The translations under genes were made by a program, and so were the position numbers. Source: Paludibacteraceae bacterium (GTDB lineage: Bacteria > Bacteroidota > Bacteroidia > Bacteroidales > Paludibacteraceae). From it: 43,058 bases of DNA. Numbering within the stretch: position 1 is the first letter of the stretch; each line of letters begins with the position of its first letter. The notes beneath the pieces are model-generated. The model was not told where the DNA came from. It searched no databases and was given only the letters and a program-made list of their open reading frames with translations. Below are positions 9,085 to 17,855 of the stretch, one piece after another. Location: assembly GCA_017647145.1 (NCBI GenBank), contig JAGCLD010000026.1:1-43058 (forward strand), read 5' to 3'.

Positions 9085-9960
9085 TTAACACATGTGGGTT
9101 GTGTTTGCCAGTTTTCTACGGATGATATAGACATATGTGAGTAGAATCACGTTCATGAGTAGGGCATATATTATGGCTGGTAGTGCCATCTCTCCACTAT
9201 TGAATATGAATGGTGATGAGGCTATGGCAATTGCTTGTGCTGCATTTTGCATTCCCACTTCAATAACTATTGTGCGTTGTATGGTGTTATCAAAACGTCC
9301 TATACGGGATAGGAGAGCACTGCACAACATTGCCAATAGAATAAGTAGTGTGGCTGATATACCTAAGACTGTGAAATTAGCTGCTATTTCTGCGCTGTAT
9401 TGCAAGAAAAAGACAAGTGCTAATACCATAAGAGCAGGGAATGCCATCTTGCCTAGTACTTTACTGACAGTAGATGCTGCATGGGGTAGGTAATATTTGA
9501 AGATACTTCCTATGAGCATGGGTACGAAAATCAGTACGATGTTTTGAATCAATAGTTTTCCAACGGGAAGGTTGATTTGTATGCCCGACATTCCTGACAC
9601 TATTTTGGATACAAATTCCATGATGATGGGCAGAGTGAATAGCGTGAGGACACTGCTTATTGCTGTGAGAGTTACTGATAATGCTACGTTACCTTTAGCG
9701 AGCATAGAAAAAACGTTGGAGGAACTTCCACCGGGACAACATGCTACTAACACCAATCCCATAAAATAGACAGGTGGCAATTTTAATGTCCATGCGATTG
9801 CGAAAGCAATGATGGGTAACAAAACTATCTGTCCAAGCATACCTAAAATTACGGACCTTGGCTTTTCGACAACGCTTGTAAATGATTTCTTATCTAAGTC
9901 AATGCCTAATAGAAACATTAATATGATAAGAATCGGCATTACAATCCATATTGTATTCAT
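9085..9960 (-). CDS. Bile acid:sodium symporter (BASS) family transporter
   Basis: A 291-residue membrane protein with eight to nine hydrophobic segments. LVACCPGGSSSNVFSMLAKGN and the later EVGMQNAAQAIAIA are the two discontinuous-helix motifs lining the sodium and substrate sites of BASS transporters. The substrate is not predictable: family members carry bile acids, pantoate, pyruvate or other organic anions. I start at the ATG at 9960; the longer reading from a TTG at 10014 runs through a promoter (9984-10015) and is unlikely. The stop is 55 bp before ubiE, so read-through into the menaquinone genes is possible. Confidence 0.9.
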   Translation of the reverse strand: MNTIWIVMPILIILMFLLGIDLDKKSFTSVVEKPRSVILGMLGQIVLLPIIAFAIAWTLKLPPVYFMGLVLVACCPGGSSSNVFSMLAKGNVALSVTLTAISSVLTLFTLPIIMEFVSKIVSGMSGIQINLPVGKLLIQNIVLIFVPMLIGSIFKYYLPHAASTVSKVLGKMAFPALMVLALVFFLQYSAEIAANFTVLGISATLLILLAMLCSALLSRIGRFDNTIQRTIVIEVGMQNAAQAIAIASSPFIFNSGEMALPAIIYALLMNVILLTYVYIIRRKLANTTHMC

Positions 9961-9983
9961 AGTGTCTTCTTTTTTTGGAATTG

Positions 9984-10015
9984 CAAAAATACCTCTTTCT
10001 TGTCGTATATTCAAA
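9984..10015 (-). promoter_or_regulatory. Bacteroidetes-type promoter for the BASS transporter gene
   Basis: On the minus strand TTTG (10012-10015) is followed after exactly 20 nt by TATTTTTG (9984-9991), matching the Bacteroidetes -33 TTTG / -7 TAnnTTTG consensus. Transcription would start about 9977, 17 nt before the ATG at 9960. It fixes the start codon. Confidence 0.75.
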
Positions 10016-10133
10016 TTTATTACTTTCTGATAAGAATCTAAATGTGCTTCATATTTCTCAATTACTGTATTTGTGTGGTTGAGATTGTGTATTATTGGTG
10101 TACGGTAAAAGCAATATTAAAGTGTCTTGATGG

Positions 10134-10243
10134 TATCTAGTTCCTATCTAGTTCCTATCTAGTTCCTATCTAGTTCCTATCTGTTTTGTATCTATATCCT
10201 ACGTAGTGGTCCCGAGGTGGTCGCGAGGTGGTCGCGGAGATGC
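10134..10243. repeat. 11-bp tandem repeat, about ten units, increasingly diverged
   Basis: Starting at 10134 the unit TATCTAGTTCC occurs four times exactly (to 10177). In perfect 11-bp register there follow TATCTGTTTTG, TATCTATATCC, TACGTAGTGGT, CCCGAGGTGGT, CGCGAGGTGGT and CGCGGAGATGC (to 10243). The period is kept although the sequence drifts from AT-rich to GC-rich. It lies in non-coding DNA between the divergent-side promoter of the BASS gene and the terminator of the neopullulanase gene. No coding frame uses it. Confidence 0.85.
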
Positions 10244-10403
10244 TTGCTGTCTTGTTGGTGTGACGTATAGCTGTTGGTTGTCACTTTTTTTGTTTTATAC
10301 AAGAAGTGGGGAATGGGGGGGCAGTGTAAACTTATGGAGGGTTTTGATTAAATTTCGCTGCGACAACTAAGTCTTTGCTGATTTTTATCGGACAGCAATA
10401 ACT

Positions 10404-10451
10404 AAAAAAGGAGAAACTCTAGCCTTTTGTGTGAGCGAGAATTTCTCCTTT
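10404..10451 (-). terminator. Rho-independent terminator, minus strand
   Basis: Arms AAAGGAGAAA (10407-10416) and TTTCTCCTTT (10442-10451) pair perfectly around a 25-nt loop that can pair a little further. Read on the minus strand, the stem is followed by a run of T's (plus-strand A's 10404-10409). It lies about 105 bp past the neopullulanase stop. Confidence 0.7.
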
Positions 10452-10556
10452 GAGATGTGTTGTGACCTATTTATTCGTGTGGTTTATTGTGCATAAACTA
10501 TCCGTAACGAGAAGGTTAAGAGAATTGTTGTAAATAGGTGGGACATCTGTGTGAGT

Positions 10557-12413
10557 TTATTTAGGAATTACAAATTCAATGATTCGAATTCCTTTAGCAG
10601 GTACTTTGTGTGTTGTCTGCGAGTCAATTTGGTTGTTTTCAAACACTTCTTTTCCAACCGGATGGTATTGAGTCAGTATTTCTGCATAATCCGTCCATGG
10701 TATTTCTTTTTCTATATCTGATGCATTGATATACACCAAGATGGCCTTTTCTGTATTGTAGCGGAAGTAGGCATAGGTGTTGTCACGCATGAGGAAATGA
10801 AGTGTTTTTCCATTGTGTAAGACTGGTTCTGCTTTACGCCAATTGAGCAGGCTTTTATAGTAATTAAATATTTCGGTTTGTTCGGGTGTGCTACCTGTGC
10901 CGAGAAATAAGTTGGTTGTATCTCCTTGCCAACCGCCAGGGAAATCTATACGCAGACCTCCATGTCCTTGACGCATATCTTTAGAGACAAGCATTTGTTC
11001 TTCTCCATAGAAAATTTGTGGAATGCCACGCATGGTAGCAATCATTGTAATAGCCATTTTAACTTTTTGAACATCCTTATGTAGAATATCTGCTATACGC
11101 TCCATGTCATGATTTCCGGAGAAAATCAGCAGTTTGTTGACATCGGCATACAGATAGTCATTGCTAAGAGTTGTGTAGATGCGCGCCATACCCTCATTCC
11201 ATCCTCTGCCATCTTCATTTAATCCTTGACAAATAGCCTCTTGTAGTGGGAAGTCCATTACGGAGGGTAGGTTAGAATTGAATTTATCTGCATTATTTGC
11301 ACCATCTTGCCAATATGCTACTTGTGAACTTGGACGTGTCCAACATTCTCCTACAATGTTAATGTTAGGGTATTCTGCACGTACAGCTGCACACCATTTA
11401 GACATTGGTTCTTTTTCATTGTATGGATATGTGTCTACGCGAAGACCATCTAGTCCGGCGTATTCTATCCACCAAATAGCCCATTGTTGGAAATAACGGA
11501 GAAGTTCTGGATTATCAAGATTCATGTCGGGCATGCTCAAGTCAAACCAGCCACTTTCATGTAGCATTTTGTCATGCTTAGAGGCATTAGGGTCCATGTT
11601 TGCTGAGAATACATTGTTACTGCGTGTAAATTCTGAGAATTGATGTACCCAATCTTGAAAGGGGAGGTCTTTCATCCACCAGTGAGCCATACCGCAATGA
11701 TTTGTCACGATATCCATGATTACTTTAAGCCCTTTTTGATGAGCTTGGTTGACCATTTCCTTGTAAAGTTCATTACTTCCATAGCGTGGATCAATGTGAT
11801 AATAATCCGCACATGCATATCCATGATAAGAAGCAAATGATTCATTGTCAGCAAGCAGAGGGGTGGACCAGATGGTAGTGGCGCCCAAGTCTTTAATGTA
11901 ATCTAGATGATTTATAATGCCTTGAATGTCACCTCCATGACGTCCATAGAAGGCATTTTTGTCTGCACCTTCTGCCATGCCGGCTACCTCGTCGTTAGTG
12001 GCATCTCCATTGGCAAAACGGTCGGGCATGAGCAGGTACATTACGTCTGCTGCTGTGAAACTTTGACGTTGTGGGCTGTTTGGACAACGTTCAGCAATTG
12101 TATATTTGTACGTGAGCTTTTTCTTGCCAACTTTCAATGTAAATGTGTAGATACCTGCCTTTTCTACTTCTACATCTACAAACAAATAGTTTGGACTTTC
12201 AGCTTTGCTGACTTTAGTAATGGTTAATCCTGGTTCTTTAATGGATACTTCGGCAGATTGTAACTCTTTACCATGAAACATCAGACGTAACGGCATTTTC
12301 ATGTCAGTCCACCATGACAACGGCTCCACACGCTCTATTTTTTGCGCATTAGATAGAGATGGAGTCAACAACATTGCACAGAACAGCAGTGCAATAGAAT
12401 AATACTTTTTCAT
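10557..12413 (-). CDS. GH13 alpha-amylase / neopullulanase, SusA-like
   Basis: A secreted 618-residue glycoside hydrolase family 13 enzyme, close in length and layout to Bacteroides SusA (617 residues), which cuts starch oligosaccharides and pullulan in the periplasm. A signal peptide ends near SLSNAQ (type I site). An N-terminal cyclomaltodextrinase-like beta domain (about 25-108) precedes the catalytic barrel. Catalytic residues are Asp327 in GLRVDTYPY, Glu356 in IVGECW and Asp436 in SGNHDMERI. A C-terminal beta domain follows. Unlike susA it is not beside susC/susD genes here; it lies 14 bp after an M20 dipeptidase gene and is probably co-transcribed with it. Confidence 0.93.
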   Translation of the reverse strand: MKKYYSIALLFCAMLLTPSLSNAQKIERVEPLSWWTDMKMPLRLMFHGKELQSAEVSIKEPGLTITKVSKAESPNYLFVDVEVEKAGIYTFTLKVGKKKLTYKYTIAERCPNSPQRQSFTAADVMYLLMPDRFANGDATNDEVAGMAEGADKNAFYGRHGGDIQGIINHLDYIKDLGATTIWSTPLLADNESFASYHGYACADYYHIDPRYGSNELYKEMVNQAHQKGLKVIMDIVTNHCGMAHWWMKDLPFQDWVHQFSEFTRSNNVFSANMDPNASKHDKMLHESGWFDLSMPDMNLDNPELLRYFQQWAIWWIEYAGLDGLRVDTYPYNEKEPMSKWCAAVRAEYPNINIVGECWTRPSSQVAYWQDGANNADKFNSNLPSVMDFPLQEAICQGLNEDGRGWNEGMARIYTTLSNDYLYADVNKLLIFSGNHDMERIADILHKDVQKVKMAITMIATMRGIPQIFYGEEQMLVSKDMRQGHGGLRIDFPGGWQGDTTNLFLGTGSTPEQTEIFNYYKSLLNWRKAEPVLHNGKTLHFLMRDNTYAYFRYNTEKAILVYINASDIEKEIPWTDYAEILTQYHPVGKEVFENNQIDSQTTHKVPAKGIRIIEFVIPK

Positions 12414-12427
12414 ACTTTTTTTGATAA

Positions 12428-13798
12428 TTATTTTTGATGATTTAGTTCTTCATAAAAAGCAACAATGGTTTGAATTCCTTTGAAAAACATATCCAATGGA
12501 TAGTTTTCGTTAGGTGAATGAATGGCATCTGATTCTAATCCGAATCCCATGAGAATGGATTTGACTCCTAATACCTTTTCAAAGATGGCAATTACCCCTA
12601 TACTACCACCACGACGCACAGGCAAAGGACGCTTGCCAAATATCCTTGTATAGGCAGTTTCAGCCGCTTTGTAAGCAGGTAAGTCAATAGGGCACACATA
12701 ACTTTCGGCTCCATGTAACGGTTTGATGTCTACATTTACATAGGATGGTGCAATTTGCTTGATATAGTCTACCATCATCGGTGCTATTTTGTCATAAGTT
12801 TGATGAGGTACAAGACGTGTAGATAATTTAGCATATGCTTTGGCAGGCAGTACAGTTTTGGCGCCTTCACCTGTATATCCACCCCATATGCCACACACAT
12901 CAAAAGTAGGACGTATGCCTGTACGTTCGATAGTACTGTAGCCAGTTTCTCCATAGGTCTCCTTTATTCCTAAGTTGGCTTTATAGGTTTCCTCATCAAA
13001 AGGTATTTGACGAATTAATTCTTTCTCCTCTTCACTTACTTCTTCTACGTCATCATAGAAATGTGGAATGGTGATACGTCCATCTTGGTCTTGAAGACGT
13101 GCAATAAGTTTGCACAATTCGTTGATTGGATTTGCCACAGCTCCACCAAAAATACCGGAATGAAGATCACGTACTGCAGAACTAACCTCTATTTGCCAAT
13201 AGGCTAATCCACGTAAACCGGTAGTGATACTAGGCATGTCAGCTGAAAGCATACTGGTGTCAGAAACCAAGATGTTGTCACATTGCAACAACTCTTTATG
13301 AGTAGCACAGAATTCTTCCAAACTCGGAGAACCAATTTCTTCTTCACCTTCAAGGATGAATTTTATATTGCACTTTAGTTGATTGGTTTCTACCAAATAA
13401 CGGAATGCTACATAGTGCATAAAAGATTGACCTTTATCGTCATCGGCACCTCGCCCACGTAAATGTCCTTCTGAGATTTGAGGTGAGAATGGCTCTGTTT
13501 TCCAGAGTTCTAATGGCTCTGCCGGCATTACGTCATAATGTCCATATATCATAATGGTGGGTAGGGAAGGATCTAGTAATTTTTCGGCATAGACCACAGG
13601 ATTACCAGCAGTGTTCATGACTTCCGCTTTATCAGCACCAGCTTCCAATAGAAACTTTTTCCAAGTCTCTGCACATCGCCACATGTCATCATGATGTTCT
13701 GATTTTGCACTAATACTTGGAATACGAAGTAACTCAAATAATAATTCAAACAACTCTTGTTCGTTGCGTTTTACATATTCAGAAATACTCTCTTTCAT
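12428..13798 (-). CDS. M20-family dipeptidase (zinc metallopeptidase)
   Basis: A peptidase of the M20A dipeptidase group. Metal-binding and catalytic motifs are MIYGHYDVMPAEP (His ligand and Asp), GRGADDDKGQ (bridging Asp) and LEGEEEIGSPSL (catalytic Glu and Glu ligand); SDTSML gives another ligand, and the dimerisation domain lies in the middle of the chain. No signal peptide, so it is cytoplasmic. I choose the ATG at 13798 (MKESISEYVKRN) because family members start there; an ATG at 13816 is also possible, while the TTG at 13831 is unlikely. It lies upstream of the neopullulanase with a 14-bp gap. Confidence 0.9.
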   Translation of the reverse strand: MKESISEYVKRNEQELFELLFELLRIPSISAKSEHHDDMWRCAETWKKFLLEAGADKAEVMNTAGNPVVYAEKLLDPSLPTIMIYGHYDVMPAEPLELWKTEPFSPQISEGHLRGRGADDDKGQSFMHYVAFRYLVETNQLKCNIKFILEGEEEIGSPSLEEFCATHKELLQCDNILVSDTSMLSADMPSITTGLRGLAYWQIEVSSAVRDLHSGIFGGAVANPINELCKLIARLQDQDGRITIPHFYDDVEEVSEEEKELIRQIPFDEETYKANLGIKETYGETGYSTIERTGIRPTFDVCGIWGGYTGEGAKTVLPAKAYAKLSTRLVPHQTYDKIAPMMVDYIKQIAPSYVNVDIKPLHGAESYVCPIDLPAYKAAETAYTRIFGKRPLPVRRGGSIGVIAIFEKVLGVKSILMGFGLESDAIHSPNENYPLDMFFKGIQTIVAFYEELNHQK

Positions 13799-13884
13799 AA
13801 TTATTATGTTTTTCATTTGTTTCTTCTCCAAAGAAAAGAATAATTAAAGAAATATACAAATCATATATGCTATTTTTTGTGTGA

Positions 13885-15279
13885 TTAATGAGGGAAATTT
13901 ACCAAATATACTTTTTTTCTGGCACGAGTTAATGCGGTATATAGCCATCGATAATAAGACAAATCTAATTGATCGTCAGGAATAGTACCTTGGTCAATAA
14001 ATACGCGTTCCCACTGACCACCTTGGGCTTTATGACAAGTGATGGCATAAGCAAAACGTGCTTGGATGGCATTATAGTGACAATCATTTTTTATAATTTC
14101 TATCAACTTACGCCTATCTCTAATCTCAGGATAATCTTCTGATATAGATTGGAATAGTTGTTGATTAAAGAGTTGATTATCTCCAGGACCATCCACATGT
14201 AGTGAGTCTAAAAGTAACGTAGCATCTATTTCCCAATCATAATCTAATGCTTTTAATGCTACATCTACAAAACGTAAGTTATATAGTTCGTGGTATTTTC
14301 GGATGCGTCTAATTTCCATCATGTCACCATTTGCAAGAAAATCAATTCCATCATAGTCTTTTGCCCAGAAATAATTGTTTCGTGAAAGCATTATTAAATC
14401 ACCTGCGGACAATTCTTCTTCTTTATACATGATGTAATTACGAATACCACGATTATAGAGATTAGCGCGTTTATTACTACGAGTAATCACTACAGTTTCC
14501 GTTTCGCCCACCTCTTGATATGAACGTTGTAATTCATCTAACATTTCCTGCCCACTGATATGACAGATGTCGTCAAAGCCATCTGTTATAAAGTGAAATT
14601 TATGCCGTATTGTATCCTGAGTAAGTAGATCTCGGAGTAGGGTAGCATTGTGCAATATACCACTTTGAAGAGCCTGTCTAACCACCTGTGTGAGTTCAAA
14701 TGAACTAACATCTATATCATAGCCTTGAAGCCACTCTTCTTCTAAAGCAGGACTATATTCTTGATATACGGGAGGTAACTGAGCACTATCGCCCAACAAG
14801 AGCAAATGACAACCTTTACCGTTATAAACATAACTGATAAGATCGTCTAAAAGTCGCCCACTTCCAAATGAACTACTATCCTTGTCATTTGAAATCATGG
14901 AAGCTTCATCTACAATAAATAATGTGTTGCTATGAAGGTTCTCAGATAGCGAGAACTTTGAGTCTCCAAACTGTTGACAGCGGTATATTTTTTTATGAAT
15001 GGTGTATGCTGGGTGATGTGCATAAGCAGAAATCACTTTTGCTGCTCTGCCTGTGGGTGCCATCAATACACTCTTATGACCTATGTTTTCTAGCGCTTTT
15101 ACCAATGCAGCAACCAAAGTGGTCTTTCCTGTTCCAGCATATCCTTTTAGTACAAACGCTTTACGAATGGCTTTTTTTGAAAGAAAATTAGCCAATTCGC
15201 ATATCGCCTCACCTTGTTGAAACGTAGGAGTAAATGGAAATTGTTCACGTATTTTGTTTGCTATGAAGTCACTGATCAT
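13885..15279 (-). CDS. RecD-like superfamily 1 DNA helicase / AAA ATPase
   Basis: A 464-residue helicase. Motif I (Walker A) is KGYAGTGKTTLVAAL, motif Ia is LMAPTGRAAKV, motif II is FIVDEASMIS, motif III is LLLLGDSAQLPPV, motif V is YAITCHKAQGGQWERV and motif VI is LYTALTRARKKVYLV. These are the RecD/RecD2 type with a UvrD-like C-terminal fold. No RecB or RecC partner is nearby, so a stand-alone 5'-3' helicase in repair or replication is more likely than exonuclease V. The upstream C1 peptidase gene is separated from it by a hairpin at 15307-15338. Confidence 0.9.
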   Translation of the reverse strand: MISDFIANKIREQFPFTPTFQQGEAICELANFLSKKAIRKAFVLKGYAGTGKTTLVAALVKALENIGHKSVLMAPTGRAAKVISAYAHHPAYTIHKKIYRCQQFGDSKFSLSENLHSNTLFIVDEASMISNDKDSSSFGSGRLLDDLISYVYNGKGCHLLLLGDSAQLPPVYQEYSPALEEEWLQGYDIDVSSFELTQVVRQALQSGILHNATLLRDLLTQDTIRHKFHFITDGFDDICHISGQEMLDELQRSYQEVGETETVVITRSNKRANLYNRGIRNYIMYKEEELSAGDLIMLSRNNYFWAKDYDGIDFLANGDMMEIRRIRKYHELYNLRFVDVALKALDYDWEIDATLLLDSLHVDGPGDNQLFNQQLFQSISEDYPEIRDRRKLIEIIKNDCHYNAIQARFAYAITCHKAQGGQWERVFIDQGTIPDDQLDLSYYRWLYTALTRARKKVYLVNFPH

Positions 15280-15306
15280 AAAGAGGAACTACAGGAATAG
15301 ATTACT

Positions 15307-15338
15307 ATAAAAGGTCGCCAATAACGACGACCTTTTAT
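15307..15338 (-). terminator. Probable terminator downstream of the C1 peptidase gene
   Basis: Arms ATAAAAGGTCG (15307-15317) and CGACCTTTTAT (15328-15338) are an 11-bp perfect inverted repeat with a 10-nt loop, 19 bp past the peptidase stop. The T tract is short and lies within the stem, so efficiency may be partial. Confidence 0.55.
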
Positions 15339-15356
15339 ATGGCGTAATGTATGAAA

Positions 15357-16547
15357 TTATTTAATGCCTAATTTCTTAGCAATATCTTTAGGAAGCGCAT
15401 ACTTATGAATCATGATACTCATAGTTTTATATGCAGCAAATGCTTCTGATGCATACCAAATTCCTTTATATTGACTACTGGTTCCCCAAGAGTTTTTCAC
15501 CATGAAATAAGGTTTCCCATTTTGGTCTTGAGCCTTACCATAAATCAACATTCCATGATCGTCAGTAGTTTCCCAATTGTCAAATGCTTGTTGACGCATT
15601 TCTTGTGTGACTTTGATTTCTGGTAATGGGCGTGATGTGAGTTCTGCACGTTTATCTGCAGGTTTCATGCCTGTCCAGCGTGCCATGTCTGAGCCGGTCA
15701 ATTCTGCTCCACGGTCAGCATCAGGCATTACAGCTATACCATTACGAGTGAATCCGGTTTCACTTACGTCTGCAGCCCATGCCAGTGTGAACCCTTTTTC
15801 AATAGCATAATTCATCGTGCGCATTAATTCATCCATTGGAACGTTGTAGGATGGTGCAAAATGCCAGTTGTCTGGAATTTCCACAGCAAATTCAGTGTAG
15901 AATGGATGATGTGTGTAAGATGTTAAGGAAATGTAATCATCAGGATTTACGCCTAATGATTCAGCAAAGCTTTTCGGAGTATATTCTTTGCCATTGTAGT
16001 TGAATTTTTCCGGACATGCTCCCAGATAGGTGTCATAAATAGCACGCAATCCTTCTTTCCACACCGGAGTAAGTTTCTTGTGATTACCTTTGGCAATAGC
16101 ATCTACATATGCACCTGCCACAGCATCGAGTTCATTGTGTACAGGCAGCGTGTCGCCATACATAATGCCTTGCATGGCTTCTTGAGGTACAATGCCATAA
16201 TGTTTTAAGCAGTGAATCAAATCATAAAAACTTCCACCAGGGCTGAATGAACCTTCTGAGTGCAGACGTACATACATTTCTGCTCTGTCCATCATGGTGT
16301 GATGCACTAAAAACATTTCTGCTAAGTCATATTCTCCTTTGCCCATACGAATCAGTTCTGATTCTAAAAATCCAAGTCCTGAAAAACTCCAGCATGTACT
16401 TGAGCGATTTTGATTTTTTACACTGGTAATAGGATTTTCTTTAATGGTTGTAAATACAAACCCTTCTTCCTGCTTTTCAGTTTCTTGAGCTTGTACGCAA
16501 AGCATGCACATTACTACACACAATGCCGATAATACTACTTTTTTCAT
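15357..16547 (-). CDS. Secreted C1-family cysteine peptidase (aminopeptidase C / bleomycin hydrolase-like)
   Basis: A 396-residue papain-superfamily peptidase with a signal peptide ending at VQAQ (about residue 21). The catalytic triad is visible: Cys52 in NRSSTCWSFSG (with the preceding oxyanion Gln at 46), His331 in TTDDHGMLIYG and Asn352 in VKNSWG. The sequence resembles bacterial PepC/bleomycin-hydrolase-type enzymes but, unlike cytoplasmic PepC, it is exported. It probably trims peptides in the periplasm or outside the cell. The gene is 42 bp after prfB on the same strand. Confidence 0.9.
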   Translation of the reverse strand: MKKVVLSALCVVMCMLCVQAQETEKQEEGFVFTTIKENPITSVKNQNRSSTCWSFSGLGFLESELIRMGKGEYDLAEMFLVHHTMMDRAEMYVRLHSEGSFSPGGSFYDLIHCLKHYGIVPQEAMQGIMYGDTLPVHNELDAVAGAYVDAIAKGNHKKLTPVWKEGLRAIYDTYLGACPEKFNYNGKEYTPKSFAESLGVNPDDYISLTSYTHHPFYTEFAVEIPDNWHFAPSYNVPMDELMRTMNYAIEKGFTLAWAADVSETGFTRNGIAVMPDADRGAELTGSDMARWTGMKPADKRAELTSRPLPEIKVTQEMRQQAFDNWETTDDHGMLIYGKAQDQNGKPYFMVKNSWGTSSQYKGIWYASEAFAAYKTMSIMIHKYALPKDIAKKLGIK

Positions 16548-16589
16548 GTTGCGATTAATTGTTTATTTGGTATTAGAATGATTATTTAT

Positions 16590-17694
16590 TTATTCATTAT
16601 TTTGCATCAAATAAGCCTTGATAAATGCGTCTATATCTCCGTCTAGCACGGCTTGTACGTTAGACGTTTGATAATTACTGCGATGGTCTTTCACACGACG
16701 ATCATCCATTACATAACTTCTAATCTGTGAGCCCCATTCAATTTTCTTCTTTCCTGCTTCAATTTTGGCTGACTCAGCTCTCCTTTTTTCCAATTCTAAT
16801 TCATACAATTGCGACCGAAGCAAACGCATAGCATTATCTTTGTTACCAAATTGTGAGCGACTCTCCGTGTTTTCAATTACAATTTCATCAGCTTCGCCCG
16901 TCACTGGATTCTTGAACTTATAATGAAGGCGTACTCCCGTTTCCACTTTGTTTACGTTTTGCCCACCCGCACCACTACTACGGAATGTATCCCATGTGAG
17001 GTTAGCAGGGTTAATTTCTACTTCAATAGAATCATCCACTAAGGGCACAACAAAGACAGAGGTGAATGAAGTCATGCGTTTACCTTGTGCATTAAACGGT
17101 GAAACGCGCACTAAACGATGTACACCATTTTCGCTTTTCAGATAACCATATGCTTTGTCACCTTCCACTTGCAGTGTCACAGTTTTAATTCCGGCTTCGT
17201 CGCCTTCCTGAAAATTGGTGATTTCAGCCTTATATCCTTGACGTTCACACCATCGTTGATACATTCTGAACAACATATCTGCCCAATCTTGCGCCTCAGT
17301 ACCGCCTGCACCGGCAACAATCTTCAGAACAGCACCCATCTGGTCTTCCTCTCTTGATAGCATGTTTTTCATCTCTAATTCTTCCACACATGCTAAGGCA
17401 ATTTGGTACGAACCATCCAATTCCTCTTCCGTCACGCCACCTTCTTTATAGAATTCCATAGCAAGTTGAACTTCACTCACGGCATTGGCAACACTTTGAT
17501 AACCCTCTACCCATGATTTTAGTTCCCTCACCTTTTTCATCTGTTGCTCGGCGCTTTTGGGGTCATCCCAAAAGTCAGGAGCTTGTGTTCGTAACTCTTC
17601 TTCTTCTAATTCAATTTGTTTCCTATCGATGTCAAAGACACCTCCTCAACGCCTCAGAGCGTTCCAACAAATCCTTAAGTTGGTCTATTTGCAT
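16590..17694 (-). CDS. prfB: Peptide chain release factor 2 (programmed +1 frameshift)
   Basis: RF2 ends translation at UGA and UAA. A 20-codon opening frame starts at the ATG at 17694 and stops at TGA (17634-17632). The bases before that stop read AGGAGG TGT CTT TGA C, the classic RF2 shift site: an internal Shine-Dalgarno 3 nt before CTT-TGA. A +1 slip on CTT gives GAC ATC GAT and continues to 16590, making 367 residues, the normal RF2 length. The tripeptide SPF (about 198-200) that reads the stop codon and the GGQ (about 243-245) in SSGAGGQNVNKVE are present. The gene is intact; expression is autoregulated through the shift, since low RF2 slows termination at UGA. Confidence 0.95.
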
Positions 17695-17791
17695 AAATGA
17701 TTAAAATTTTATGGCGAAGATACTCAAATATCGTCACATGCGCAAACCCCTTGTCCGTTTGCTGTTAGAAAACATTAATAGACCAAAGTGA

Positions 17792-17823
17792 TTTGCCCTA
17801 TTAAGGAATTTTATATATATTTG
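17792..17823 (+). promoter_or_regulatory. Bacteroidetes-type promoter for the POT transporter gene
   Basis: TTTG (17792-17795), 20-nt spacer, TATATTTG (17816-17823). Transcription would begin about 17830, some 26 nt before the ATG at 17856. Confidence 0.75.
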
Positions 17824-17855
17824 CGCTCGTTTGTTTAACCTTAAAAAATTATTGT

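Larger units (their letters stand above)
10016..10556. other. Non-coding interval with tandem repeat and terminator
   Basis: No credible gene occurs between the BASS promoter and the neopullulanase stop. The interval holds the 11-bp tandem repeat (10134-10243), a G-rich stretch near 10304-10323, and a terminator hairpin (10404-10451). I see nothing else in it. Confidence 0.7.

Noticed and set aside
9961-10014. N-terminal extension of the BASS transporter from a TTG start
   Set aside because: It covers a full TTTG-N20-TAnnTTTG promoter and adds residues unlike the family; the ATG at 9960 is better.
10134-10243. CRISPR array
   Set aside because: Units are 11 bp with no spacers between them, and there are no cas genes in the window.
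13885-15279. RecD subunit of a RecBCD complex
   Set aside because: No recB or recC neighbours, and the protein is shorter than RecD of exonuclease V; a stand-alone RecD-like helicase fits better.
16590-17694. prfB read as a broken or truncated gene
   Set aside because: The frame change occurs exactly at AGGAGG-TGT-CTT-TGA-C, the known programmed RF2 shift, and both frames give proper RF2 sequence.
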